DNA of 8,177 bases from Pseudomonadota bacterium (GCA_021783435.1 JAJXUC010000166.1:1-8177), one strand, 5' to 3'. Shown: positions 1 through 7,967, counted from the stretch's first letter. The notes: generated from the letters alone by a model not told the origin. Translations and numbers: made by a program.

Positions 1-590
1 TGGGACTGTTCTTCACCAAGGCCGCTTATGTCACCTTCGGCGGCGCCTATGCCGTGCTGCCCTATGTCTACCAAGCCGGGGTCGAGCATTTCCACTGGCT
101 CACCGGTCCGCAGATGATCGACGGCCTCGGCCTGGGCGAAACCACGCCCGGGCCGCTGATCATGGTGGTGGCCTTCGTCGGTTTCGTTGGCGCCTGGACG
201 CACCAGGTGTTCGGCCCGCAGTCGCTGCTGCTGGCGGGTGCGGCGGGCGCCGTGGTGGCCACCTTTTTCACCTTCCTGTCCTGCTTTCTGTTCATTCTCG
301 CCGGCGGTCCGCTGGTGGAAGCCACGCGCGACGACCTGCGTTTCACCGCGCCGCTCACGGGCGTGACAGCCGCCGTGGTCGGCGTGGTCCTGAACCTGGC
401 CCTGTTCTTTGCCTGGCATGTGTTGTGGCCGCACGCGACACCCGCGGCGCCCTTCGCGGGTGGGCTCCAGACGCTGCAGGCCTTGATCGCGCTGGGCGCA
501 TTCGTCGCCTTGTGGCGGGGAGGTGCGGGCATCATGCAGGTGGTGGGGGCCAGCGCCGCGCTCGGCCTGGTTCTTTCCTTGCTGGGATAG
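1..590 (+). CDS. chrA: Chromate transporter ChrA, C-terminal part (5' truncated by window)
   Basis: Inner-membrane transporter of the CHR family, which exports chromate and confers chromate resistance in characterised members. The reading frame is open from base 3 to the TAG at 588-590, giving about 195 residues. A GTG at 54 is only an internal valine, because the homologous sequence continues upstream to the window edge. The visible [11 protein letters not shown] stretch (about 39-71) and the [14 protein letters not shown] stretch (about 144-185) are typical of the second CHR domain of long-chain ChrA. Hydrophobic segments lie near 147-197, 216-305, 357-425, 470-520 and 540-587, as expected for the C-terminal half of a polytopic protein. 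The N-terminal CHR domain would lie outside the window. It ends 150 nt before the moxR gene, and nothing visible ties it functionally to that operon. Family assignment is firm. Chromate as the substrate is inferred from the family. Confidence 0.9.
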   Translation, partial: GLFFTKAAYVTFGGAYAVLPYVYQAGVEHFHWLTGPQMIDGLGLGETTPGPLIMVVAFVGFVGAWTHQVFGPQSLLLAGAAGAVVATFFTFLSCFLFILAGGPLVEATRDDLRFTAPLTGVTAAVVGVVLNLALFFAWHVLWPHATPAAPFAGGLQTLQALIALGAFVALWRGGAGIMQVVGASAALGLVLSLLG

Positions 591-640
591 AGGGGTGCAG
601 CGGCAGATCATGTGCACGGCTTCTGGATTTTCCCGATGTC

Positions 641-722
641 CAGTCGCAAGATGTGCCGACGCGTGCGGCGCTAGCATGCCCCGACTGGCTGGAGCGGCAA
701 CAGTCGATGTGCCGGCGCTTGC
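641..722. repeat. Imperfect direct repeat pair upstream of moxR
   Basis: Copy 1 (641-666) and copy 2 (701-722) both begin CAGTCG and continue ATGTGCCG-R-CGC-K-TGC. If the extra CAAG at 647-650 of copy 1 is skipped, the copies match at 20 of 22 positions. They start 60 bp apart, and copy 2 ends 18 bp before the moxR start codon. The pair could be a regulatory operator or a small local duplication. No function is shown. The rest of the 591-740 gap shows no convincing sigma70 promoter or terminator. Confidence 0.45.
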
Positions 723-740
723 AACGACAAAACCATACGC

Positions 741-1721
<981 letters not shown>

Positions 1722-1760
1722 GGCCGACCCCGGGCGATACGAGACTCGGAACGATACGCC

Positions 1761-2861
1761 ATGCGCGCGGCACTGCAAACCATGCGACTGCGCCTGCTCG
1801 GGCAAGGGGCGGCGCGGGCGCACGATGCGGCAATGGGTCGTCTGCTCGGGGTGACGGACTGGGCGGACATTCGCGCCATCCTCCACCAGCGTGCCGGGGT
1901 GGCGCCGGCAGGGCGGCCCCTGGCGCAGCGCAACCCGGGCGAGGGCCGCTCGGTGTTCATCGCGCGGGGCATGGACTATGCCGAAAGCCGGCCATACCAG
2001 CCCGGCGACGACATGCGCAGCATGCACTGGCAGCTGCTGGCGCGCACCGGCGAGCCCCACGTCAAGCTGTACCACGAGGAGCATGCAGGATCCTGGCACG
2101 GGCTGATCGACATACGCGACACGATGGCATTCGGCACCCGCGTGCGCACCAAGGCGCAACAAGCCGCGCGCGTGGCATTGCTGGCGGCGGGAATCCAGAC
2201 GCTGGCGTCGCCGCAGACCATGATCGCTTGCACGCTGTGGCGCGCGGGCGGCCTGCGCGGGCGTCGCTTCGGCCGCGGCCCGGCTGCCGTGCGGCGTCTG
2301 GCGGCGTGGCTGATGGCCGAACCCATGCCAGGCCTCGGCGCGAAGCCGCAGGCCGAAGGCCACGCCGGCCGCGCCGATTTCGCATCCTGGGTGCGGCTGC
2401 TGCTGGCCAGGCAGCCAAGTCCTTCGCGCGTGCTGCTCGCCAGCGACTGGTCCTGGGGCGATGCCCTGACCGATGCCGCGCTATGGCGGCTCGCGGCGTT
2501 CGCCGAGGTGCTTGCCGTGCGCGTGCGCGATCCGGCCGAGGTCGAGCTTCCCGTCCTGCCCCGCTCCTGGTTCGAGGATGTGTCCGGCGGCGCGTCCGGC
2601 TGGGTCGAGCCGGGCCAGGCGGTGCGCCACGGCTATGCGGCCGCGGCGGCAAAGGCGGCCGAGGCCCGCGCCCGCGCCTTGCGCGGCGCCGGCGTGCCCT
2701 TGGGCGAGGTGTTCACCACAAACAACGCCGCCGAGGCCATGCAGGCCATGGTCTCGGCGACCCGCCTGCGTCCGGCGGCGCCCGCTGGATTGGCTGCCAT
2801 GGGCCCCGCCACGCGGGCTTCGCCCGCGACAGACGCCTTGCCCCAGTGGGCCGACCCCTGA
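1761..2861 (+). CDS. DUF58 domain protein (MoxR-associated)
   Basis: A 366-aa protein of the DUF58 family, the usual partner encoded directly after moxR; its molecular role is unproven. The diagnostic motif is clear at about 79-107: YQPGDDMRSMHW, then ARTGEPHVK, ending in YHEE. A VWA-like strand follows (LIDIRDTMAFGT, 115-126) in which the MIDAS pattern DxSxS reads D-I-R-D-T, so metal binding by this domain is doubtful. There is no signal peptide and no clear membrane segment, so it is probably cytosolic. ATG 1761 is the first start codon in frame after the moxR stop; a weak GGA lies about 10 nt upstream, and ATG 1782 is an alternative. The stop TGA (2859-2861) shares its A with the next gene's ATG. 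A long second frame (1718-2860) overlaps it but looks like a high-GC artefact. Confidence 0.9.
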   Translation: MRAALQTMRLRLLGQGAARAHDAAMGRLLGVTDWADIRAILHQRAGVAPAGRPLAQRNPGEGRSVFIARGMDYAESRPYQPGDDMRSMHWQLLARTGEPHVKLYHEEHAGSWHGLIDIRDTMAFGTRVRTKAQQAARVALLAAGIQTLASPQTMIACTLWRAGGLRGRRFGRGPAAVRRLAAWLMAEPMPGLGAKPQAEGHAGRADFASWVRLLLARQPSPSRVLLASDWSWGDALTDAALWRLAAFAEVLAVRVRDPAEVELPVLPRSWFEDVSGGASGWVEPGQAVRHGYAAAAAKAAEARARALRGAGVPLGEVFTTNNAAEAMQAMVSATRLRPAAPAGLAAMGPATRASPATDALPQWADP

Positions 2862-3370
2862 TGATCGACCGTCTCGCCGCCCTCGCCGACATCGTGCCAC
2901 CGGCGCCTGTCATGCCCCCGCCGCCGGCTCCCTGGTGGCTCGGATCCTGGGGCGTGGCGTTTGCCGTGGCGGTCTCGCTCGCCCTGCTGGGCCTGCTTTG
3001 GGCCGCTTGGCGCACCCACCGCCAACGGCGCGCGCTGCGCGCATTGCGGCGGTTGCGCAAGACATACTCGAACACGCATCTTGGCCGCGACGCGGCGTCC
3101 TTCGCTGCCAGTGCCGCACTGGCTTGCGCGCAGCAGGGTGGGGTGAACATCAAGGCATTGCCGGCATCCTGCCGTGCCAAGCTCGATGCCTTGCGCTACC
3201 AGAAGCCTGGTCCGGACGGCGGCGCATGGCAATCCGCGCTCCTCACCCTGACTCTGGCTTTGCGCCGGCAGGCCTGGAGGCGCATGGTCACGTGGCGCCA
3301 AGCCGTTTCGTGCGCAGCCGACGCGGCGGCCAAGCACGGCGCCCAGGTCCCCGAGGGGCTGGAGCGATGA
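2861..3370 (+). CDS. DUF4381 small membrane protein of the Bat operon
   Basis: A 169-aa protein that fits DUF4381, a family found almost only between DUF58 and VWA genes in proteobacterial Bat operons; its function is unknown. The N terminus has the typical pattern of a short hydrophobic helix (LAALADIV), a proline-rich stretch (PPAPVMPPPPAP, 13-24) and a WW pair at 25-26. One transmembrane helix follows at about 29-50. The remainder is a basic helical cytosolic tail, starting with many Arg residues at 51-66. ATG 2861 overlaps the preceding TGA by one base (TGATG), the arrangement of stop-start coupled translation. The frame stays open far upstream of 2861, but that part reads through the DUF58 gene in another frame and has no resemblance to this family. 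The family call rests on topology, motif and position. Confidence 0.82.
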   Translation: MIDRLAALADIVPPAPVMPPPPAPWWLGSWGVAFAVAVSLALLGLLWAAWRTHRQRRALRALRRLRKTYSNTHLGRDAASFAASAALACAQQGGVNIKALPASCRAKLDALRYQKPGPDGGAWQSALLTLTLALRRQAWRRMVTWRQAVSCAADAAAKHGAQVPEGLER

Positions 3371-4449
3371 GCCAGGCACTGTCGTTCCTGGACGCGGCCC
3401 GGGATTTCGCCCAAGGGCTCCAGTGGGGGATGCCGCTGGCTTTCCTGTTGATGCCGCTGCCCTTGTTGCTGGCCTGGCGAAGCTGGCAGCGCGCGCCGGA
3501 GTCCGACTCGGCCGCGCCGCGCCAGATTCTGCGGCACCCCAATCTGCAAGGCCTGCTGCGAGGCAAGTCGGACGCGGCAAGGCGCCGCGACGACTTGCCG
3601 CGCATGCTGCCGGCTCTGGCGCTCGCCTGCATGGTGGTGGCGCTGGCGCAGCCGCAACGGGCTGGGGCCTGGATCGTGCCGCCACCGCAGGGCCGCGACA
3701 TTGTCGTCCTGCTCGACACCTCGCTCACCATGAGCATCCACGACCTGCGCTGGAACGGCAAGCCTGCCGAGCGTCTGGCGGTCGTCAAGCAGGTGTTCTC
3801 CCGCTTCGTCCAGGCACGCGCGGGTGACCGTTTCGGCATCATCGCCTTCGGTTCACACGCCGCCACCATGTTGCCGCCCACGTTCGACCGCCAGCTCGCC
3901 GCCGCCATGGTGGAGCGCACCCGCGTCGGCATGCTGGGCGACAACACAGCGCTGGGCGACGCCATCGGCCTGGCGTTGCGTCAGGTGCGCCCCGAAGGCC
4001 GGCTCAAGCCCGTGATCGTCCTGTATTCGGACGACGGCGCCAGCAACACCGGACAGATCAGCCCGGCCGAGGCCGTGGCGCTTGCCCGCGCGCTTGGCGT
4101 GCGCATTTTCACTGTCCAGGTGGGCGATGCTCCCGCCAGCGGCAGGCCCTACGACGTGCCGGCGTACCGCGGGCCGCAACCCGACATGCGTGGGATCGCC
4201 GAGCAGACTGGAGGGCGGTTTTTCTACGCCGCATCGGCGGGCGCGCAGGAAGCCGCCATGCGTGCGATCGGCCGGCTCACGCCCACGCTGAAGCCGCCGC
4301 CGCATCGGCGCATGACCGAGGAGTTCTACGCCTGGCCCCTGGGTCTGGGTGTCTTGCTCTGGTTTCTGGCGCAGTGGCCATGGCCACGCATGGGCTGGCG
4401 GCGAGGCGCAGCGGTGCGGCAGGGCGCCAGGCGCGAGGTGACGCGGTGA
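3367..4449 (+). CDS. batA: BatA-type VWA-domain membrane protein
   Basis: A 360-aa inner-membrane protein with a von Willebrand factor A domain, of the BatA type found in aerotolerance (Bat) operons. Two N-terminal transmembrane helices lie at about 20-37 and 79-95, the VWA domain at about 109-305, and a third helix at about 321-337, followed by a short basic tail. The metal-binding (MIDAS) elements are recognisable: D117-T-S119-L-T121 for DxSxS (Thr in the last position), Thr194 in GDNTALGDAIG, and Asp223-Gly in YSDDGASN, where the usual TDG threonine is Asp. The domain probably still binds a divalent cation. The start ATGA overlaps the DUF4381 stop by 4 nt, with GGAG at 3361-3364 just upstream. 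The end overlaps the next gene by 4 nt. The VWA domain probably sits in the periplasm between helices 2 and 3, inferred from family topology. Confidence 0.9.
   Translation: MSQALSFLDAARDFAQGLQWGMPLAFLLMPLPLLLAWRSWQRAPESDSAAPRQILRHPNLQGLLRGKSDAARRRDDLPRMLPALALACMVVALAQPQRAGAWIVPPPQGRDIVVLLDTSLTMSIHDLRWNGKPAERLAVVKQVFSRFVQARAGDRFGIIAFGSHAATMLPPTFDRQLAAAMVERTRVGMLGDNTALGDAIGLALRQVRPEGRLKPVIVLYSDDGASNTGQISPAEAVALARALGVRIFTVQVGDAPASGRPYDVPAYRGPQPDMRGIAEQTGGRFFYAASAGAQEAAMRAIGRLTPTLKPPPHRRMTEEFYAWPLGLGVLLWFLAQWPWPRMGWRRGAAVRQGARREVTR
4435..4448 (+). promoter_or_regulatory. Ribosome binding site deciding the GTG start of batB
   Basis: GAGGTG at 4435-4440 is a strong Shine-Dalgarno match, 5 nt before GTG 4446-4448. 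This supports the GTG as the start over the in-frame ATG at 4374, which would overlap batA by 76 nt and add a basic, non-homologous extension. GTG also gives the 4-nt GTGA overlap seen elsewhere in the operon. Confidence 0.75.
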
Positions 4450-6221
4450 ATGCTGCATGGTTCACTGGGTTGCAGTGGGCGCATCCCTGGGCCTGGGGGC
4501 TGGCCACCTTGCCTCTCGCGGTCGAGGGCTTGAGGCTGTGGCGTGCGTCGCGGTCGCGCCATGACGCCTTGGCCTATGCCGATGCGCATCTCCATCCATG
4601 GGCCATTCGTGCCGGATCAGGCGCTCGGCCCGTCTGGCGACAGGGCATTCAAATTCTCGTCGGGTTGCTCCTAGCCGCGAGCCTGGCCGGTCCGCGCCTG
4701 CCGCTCGCGCGGACCGAGGGAGGGCCGCCCCAGGCCCGGCATGCCGTGAACGTGATGGTCGTGCTCGACGCCTCACCTGGAATGGAGACCGCCGGGCCCG
4801 ATGGCGTGTCGCTGATGGAACGGGCGCGCCTCGCGTTGCAGGATTTGCTGTCACGCCTGCGTGGTGAGCGGCTGGGGCTGATTGTCTACGGGAAGGGCGC
4901 GGGTGAGTTGCTCCCCTGCACGGACGACATGCATATCTTCACCCTTGTCTTGCAGCAAGCGGGGCCGGAGCTGCTGCAGGCATCGCAAAACGCCGGTTTG
5001 CCCGGCGCCCTTGAGCTTGCCCGACACACGTTGCTGCGCACGCCCGGGTCTTCCCGCGCCGTGCTGTTGATCGCCGGATCCGATCCGGCCAGTCCGGCCA
5101 GCGCGAGCCTGCAGACGCAGTTGCGGCAGCAGGCGGTCGGGTTGCGCGCCGACGGCATTCCTGTTTTCTCGCTCCTGCTCCTGCAGCGGTCTTGGTTCAG
5201 CCGTGCCGCATCGGCGCTCGATGCGGGTCCGCTCGATCGCCTCGCGCAAGCAACGGGAGGCAGTGCGGTCCGCCTTGTCGCGGATCCCTGGCAGGTGCTC
5301 TACGGCGATGGATTGGCGCGCCTGCCTTCCAACCCGATTCCGCCAGCGCAGCTGGATGGGTGGAGAGAGCTTTATGGAATACCGCTGCTGTGCGCCATCA
5401 TCCTGACGCTTTTGCTCGCCTTCGCTGATATCGGCAAGTCCTCGAGACGGGGATCTGCTCTGCTGCTGCCAGTCGCCCTGTCATGCATCCTTGCCGCCTC
5501 GCCGCGGCCGGCCCATGCGCAGGCTGCGGACAAGCAAGCCTGGTCGGCCTGGCAGGCCTGGCGCGGCGGACGCTACGCTCAGGCCATGCGCCTGTACGCC
5601 GCGCTCCCGGGATTTGATGCGCGCATGGGCGAAGGCGGCAGCGCCTACCGCCTCGGCGCCTTTGGACCGGCGCTCGCCGCCTATCGCCGCGCCATGCTCG
5701 ATGCGGCGACCGATGCCCAGCGCGCCCAGGCACTCTTCAATTTGGGCAATGCGGCCTTTCATATTCCCGGCCACCTGCGCGAAGCCATCGATGCCTACAG
5801 GGCAAGCCTGGTTCTCGTTCCCGGCGATTCAGCGGCGCAGCGCAACTTGCGGTTGGCTGAGGCGCAATGGAGCCAGGAACACCCGGAAAGCGCCATCACG
5901 GGGATCCGCAAGCGCGGACCGGCTTCGCATCACGACCATTTTGGCGCGGACAACGGGCGTCCGCCCAGTCAAATGGACCATAAACCCGAGGCCGACGCGA
6001 GGGTTGCTGCAAGCGATCAGTCCCTGCCGGCAGGGGGACGGCTGCAACAAGGCGAGCTTTCGCGGGATTCGCATCACGGCCTATCGCTGCCGCCGATCGT
6101 CGACTTGCAGCCGGCCCTGCGCAAGATGCAATTGCTTCACGATCATGCCGCGCAACTGCTCGGTGGTTTGCTGGAGCAGGACAACAGGCGCGCAATGTTG
6201 GCGGTGCAATCGACGCCATGA
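4446..6221 (+). CDS. batB: BatB/BatC-type fusion: VWA domain plus TPR region
   Basis: A 591-aa protein combining a BatB-like VWA half and a BatC-like TPR half. Starting at GTG 4446, it has hydrophobic segments at about 14-29 and 67-82, a VWA domain at about 98-300, a transmembrane helix at about 309-326, and a second hydrophobic segment at 336-352. That second segment is preceded by KSSRR and followed by PAHA-Q (A358/Q359), the pattern of a signal peptide. Three TPR-like units follow at about 363-388, 396-420 and 427-474. Next is a polar, probably disordered linker (475-535) and a final helical segment to 591. The MIDAS is eroded: DxSxS reads D108-A-S110-P-G112, the conserved Thr position lies in NAGLPGALELA with no Thr, and the TDG region reads IAGSDPA. 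The VWA half therefore probably acts as a scaffold. VWA-TPR fusions at this operon position are known in other Proteobacteria, as far as I recall. It overlaps batD by 4 nt (ATGA). Confidence 0.87.
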   Translation: MNAAWFTGLQWAHPWAWGLATLPLAVEGLRLWRASRSRHDALAYADAHLHPWAIRAGSGARPVWRQGIQILVGLLLAASLAGPRLPLARTEGGPPQARHAVNVMVVLDASPGMETAGPDGVSLMERARLALQDLLSRLRGERLGLIVYGKGAGELLPCTDDMHIFTLVLQQAGPELLQASQNAGLPGALELARHTLLRTPGSSRAVLLIAGSDPASPASASLQTQLRQQAVGLRADGIPVFSLLLLQRSWFSRAASALDAGPLDRLAQATGGSAVRLVADPWQVLYGDGLARLPSNPIPPAQLDGWRELYGIPLLCAIILTLLLAFADIGKSSRRGSALLLPVALSCILAASPRPAHAQAADKQAWSAWQAWRGGRYAQAMRLYAALPGFDARMGEGGSAYRLGAFGPALAAYRRAMLDAATDAQRAQALFNLGNAAFHIPGHLREAIDAYRASLVLVPGDSAAQRNLRLAEAQWSQEHPESAITGIRKRGPASHHDHFGADNGRPPSQMDHKPEADARVAASDQSLPAGGRLQQGELSRDSHHGLSLPPIVDLQPALRKMQLLHDHAAQLLGGLLEQDNRRAMLAVQSTP

Positions 6222-7657
6222 GACGATGCGCGCCCAGCTCCGCACGCGTTGCCGCGACGCGAGCGATCCGCCATCTGTTCTGTGCGGCGGCTTTGCTGCA
6301 ATGCGTGCCGGCAACTGCGGCAGTTCTGACCTGTCGATCCGAGCCCGTGCACCCCGTGCTCGGCCAGCCCGTTTTATGGAGAATTCGCGGTCTGGATCTG
6401 CCGCAGCCTCTGCCTGACTGGCGTCCTGGCGATTTTGGTGAGGATTGGCTCTTGCATGGGCAAAGCACATCACGATCGGCCGATGCCAGGGGGCACACGC
6501 TCCAATCGGCGGAAATCACCCTCTATCCCATGGCTTCGGGCGAATTGAAGCTGCCTTCATTGGATATCGGCGGCCTGCATTGCGCGGCCACCCAGATCAA
6601 TGTCGCCGCCCATGCGCCGGGTGAGGCAGCGCTGCACATGGCTTCGCGTACCGTGCCAGCCCAGCCGATGGTGGGGCAGATGACGCGAATCGAGCTTGAT
6701 CTCGGTGGCCCCGGGGGGCTGGTTTGGGAGTCTATCGCCGCTCACGCGGCGAATGCCAGCCTGCGTGAACTCCCCACCATCGATACGGCGTCCTCGGTCC
6801 GAGGCGATGCAGCGACACAATTGCGCGATGCGTGGGACCTGTTGCCGCTGCGCCCAGGGTCGCTCGAAATGCATTTCGGCTTGCTCAAGGCCAGGCGCTT
6901 CGGTCATTTGATGATTTACCCGCCCTCGAGACTCGTCTTACAGGTCCGGCCCTTGCCCGCATTTTGGCCAGTCGGTCTGCCCGTGGGGCGTCCACAATTC
7001 CTGGCTCCATCGGCCCCAAGGCAGTTGCATGTCGGCGGACTTGGCATCTTGCGGGTTCGGCTCCTCGCGGTGGGGCTGAGCGCGCAGATGTTGGAAAGCA
7101 TGGTTGCTGCGTCCGAGGTGCCCGATGGGCTGAACATGTATCCGCCGCGCATCCGCCAGCTCGATGAGCCGGACCAAGGGCTGCAACAAATATGGCAGAT
7201 TGATTGGCCATTTCGCGTGGAGCGCGTCGGCCCGATGCGTTATCCAGCCCTGCATTTGCCTTATGAGGATCCAGTCCTCGGCGCACCGCAAGTCGCAGAT
7301 GTCAGCTGGGGGGGCGTTCATGTCGATGATCCGGGAGCCCTTCGCTTGCGTCTCTGGGTGCTCGCCATTCTTTTCTTCGTCGGGCTTTCTGCCGTCGCCG
7401 GATCTGTCTACAAGGTGTTCAAGACGAGCAGAGAGAAACGGCGATGGGCTGCGATTGGCCTGGATCAAGACGTACGGACACTGTGCGCGCACTGGGCAAT
7501 GGCGCGCATCGGTTCGCAGAATCCTGCTTCCACCTTGAGAATGTGGCTCACGCGCCAAGCAGATGGCGGATTGCCGATCAGTCAACGGCACGTCATGCTC
7601 GTTGAGGAAATCGAGCGTCGGCAGTACGGCCCTGTCCAGGAGCCGCATACACGCTAA
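6218..7657 (+). CDS. batD: BatD-like protein, last gene of the Bat operon
   Basis: A 479-aa protein placed as BatD by position, size and topology; its sequence looks divergent, so the name is less certain than for its neighbours. It has an N-terminal signal peptide (basic residues up to 19, hydrophobic 20-30, ATAA cleavage region near 34-35). A large beta-rich periplasmic part follows (about 36-375), including a GQPVLWRIRGLDL strand pattern typical of BatD N-terminal domains. One transmembrane helix lies at about 379-398 with KTSREKRR directly after it, and a cytosolic tail of about 80 residues ends the protein. BatD proteins are thought to work with the VWA proteins at the membrane; the exact role is unproven. 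It begins with an ATGA overlap with the previous stop, so it is probably translationally coupled. By eye its base composition is less GC-rich than the moxR-to-batA part of the operon. Confidence 0.78.
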   Translation: MRRCAPSSARVAATRAIRHLFCAAALLQCVPATAAVLTCRSEPVHPVLGQPVLWRIRGLDLPQPLPDWRPGDFGEDWLLHGQSTSRSADARGHTLQSAEITLYPMASGELKLPSLDIGGLHCAATQINVAAHAPGEAALHMASRTVPAQPMVGQMTRIELDLGGPGGLVWESIAAHAANASLRELPTIDTASSVRGDAATQLRDAWDLLPLRPGSLEMHFGLLKARRFGHLMIYPPSRLVLQVRPLPAFWPVGLPVGRPQFLAPSAPRQLHVGGLGILRVRLLAVGLSAQMLESMVAASEVPDGLNMYPPRIRQLDEPDQGLQQIWQIDWPFRVERVGPMRYPALHLPYEDPVLGAPQVADVSWGGVHVDDPGALRLRLWVLAILFFVGLSAVAGSVYKVFKTSREKRRWAAIGLDQDVRTLCAHWAMARIGSQNPASTLRMWLTRQADGGLPISQRHVMLVEEIERRQYGPVQEPHTR

Positions 7658-7685
7658 CCCCAAACTAGAGGGGCGCCCCCGCGCA

Positions 7686-7719
7686 GAGGCCGCGCGACAT
7701 TGGGCAATGTGGCGACCTC
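7686..7719 (+). terminator. Weak imperfect hairpin after batD, doubtful terminator
   Basis: GAGG (7686-7689) can pair with CCTC (7716-7719), CGC (7693-7695) with GCG (7712-7714), and ACATT (7697-7701) with AATGT (7706-7710) around a GGGC loop, with a G-G mismatch and a 3-nt bulge. No T-run follows, so it is not a standard intrinsic terminator. It lies 28 nt after the batD stop and may slow or end operon transcription, or do nothing. Confidence 0.25.
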
Positions 7720-7740
7720 AATCGTGATCGCAAATAGATG

Positions 7741-7776
7741 TTGACAGGCTGCCAATGATGATGCAAAATTTCGTTC
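7741..7776 (+). promoter_or_regulatory. Candidate rRNA operon promoter P1 (upstream)
   Basis: A perfect -35 box TTGACA (7741-7746) is followed after 17 bp by CAAAAT (7764-7769), a 4/6 match to TATAAT. Transcription would begin near 7776, about 290 nt before mature 16S rRNA. The 20 bp upstream are moderately A/T-rich. Tandem promoters are common for rRNA operons. Start-site position is inferred. Confidence 0.6.
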
Positions 7777-7839
7777 TTCGTTGCTCGCGGTGAGTCTTAG
7801 CTAAAGCAGGGCGGCGCAAGCAAAAAAGTTGGGCAAATC

Positions 7840-7899
7840 GTTTAAAAATAAAAACCTTATGCTTGACTCGGAAATGTAAGTTGTGCAAGAATATCGATT
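7840..7899 (+). promoter_or_regulatory. Candidate rRNA operon promoter P2 with UP element
   Basis: An A/T-rich tract TTTAAAAATAAAAACC at 7841-7856 sits where an UP element (about -59 to -40) should be. It is followed by -35 TTGACT (7863-7868), an 18-bp spacer and AAGAAT (7887-7892, 4/6 to TATAAT). The predicted start is near 7899. The combination of A/T tract, near-consensus -35 box and location about 165 nt before 16S is characteristic of strong, growth-regulated rRNA promoters. The exact -10 register is uncertain. Confidence 0.68.
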
Positions 7900-7903
7900 C
7901 TCC

Positions 7904-7967
7904 GCTGCTGATGCAGCAGCCGCAAATAAGCGGGTTCATTAACAAAAAGCAGCCGATAAGTGTGGGC
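7904..7967 (+). promoter_or_regulatory. rRNA leader antitermination array (boxB-boxA-boxC type)
   Basis: Three elements appear in the order known from E. coli rRNA leaders. A boxB-like perfect hairpin, GCTGCTG (7904-7910), ATG loop, CAGCAGC (7914-7920), starts just after the predicted P2 start. A boxA match, GGTTCATTAACA (7933-7944; E. coli TGCTCTTTAACA), comes next. A boxC-like GTGTGGGC lies at 7960-7967. Such arrays recruit the Nus factors (NusB-NusE at boxA), which let polymerase read through rRNA without Rho termination. Element identity is by pattern; binding is inferred. Confidence 0.72.

Noticed and set aside
2473..3366. N-terminal extension of the BatA frame
   Set aside because: The extension reads through DUF58 and DUF4381 in the wrong frame. 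ATG 3367 has a nearby GGAG and gives the expected N-terminal membrane helix.
2633..3685. 350-residue open frame on the - strand
   Set aside because: Low-complexity Arg/Ala/Pro-rich translation opposite three well-supported + strand genes; a high-GC shadow.
4374..4445. ATG 4374 as start of the BatB fusion
   Set aside because: It would overlap batA by 76 nt and add basic sequence. GTG 4446 has a strong Shine-Dalgarno at correct spacing.
7670..7679. GGGGCGCCCC palindrome just after batD as a terminator stem
   Set aside because: A perfect palindrome of 10 bases leaves no loop in one strand, and no T-run follows.
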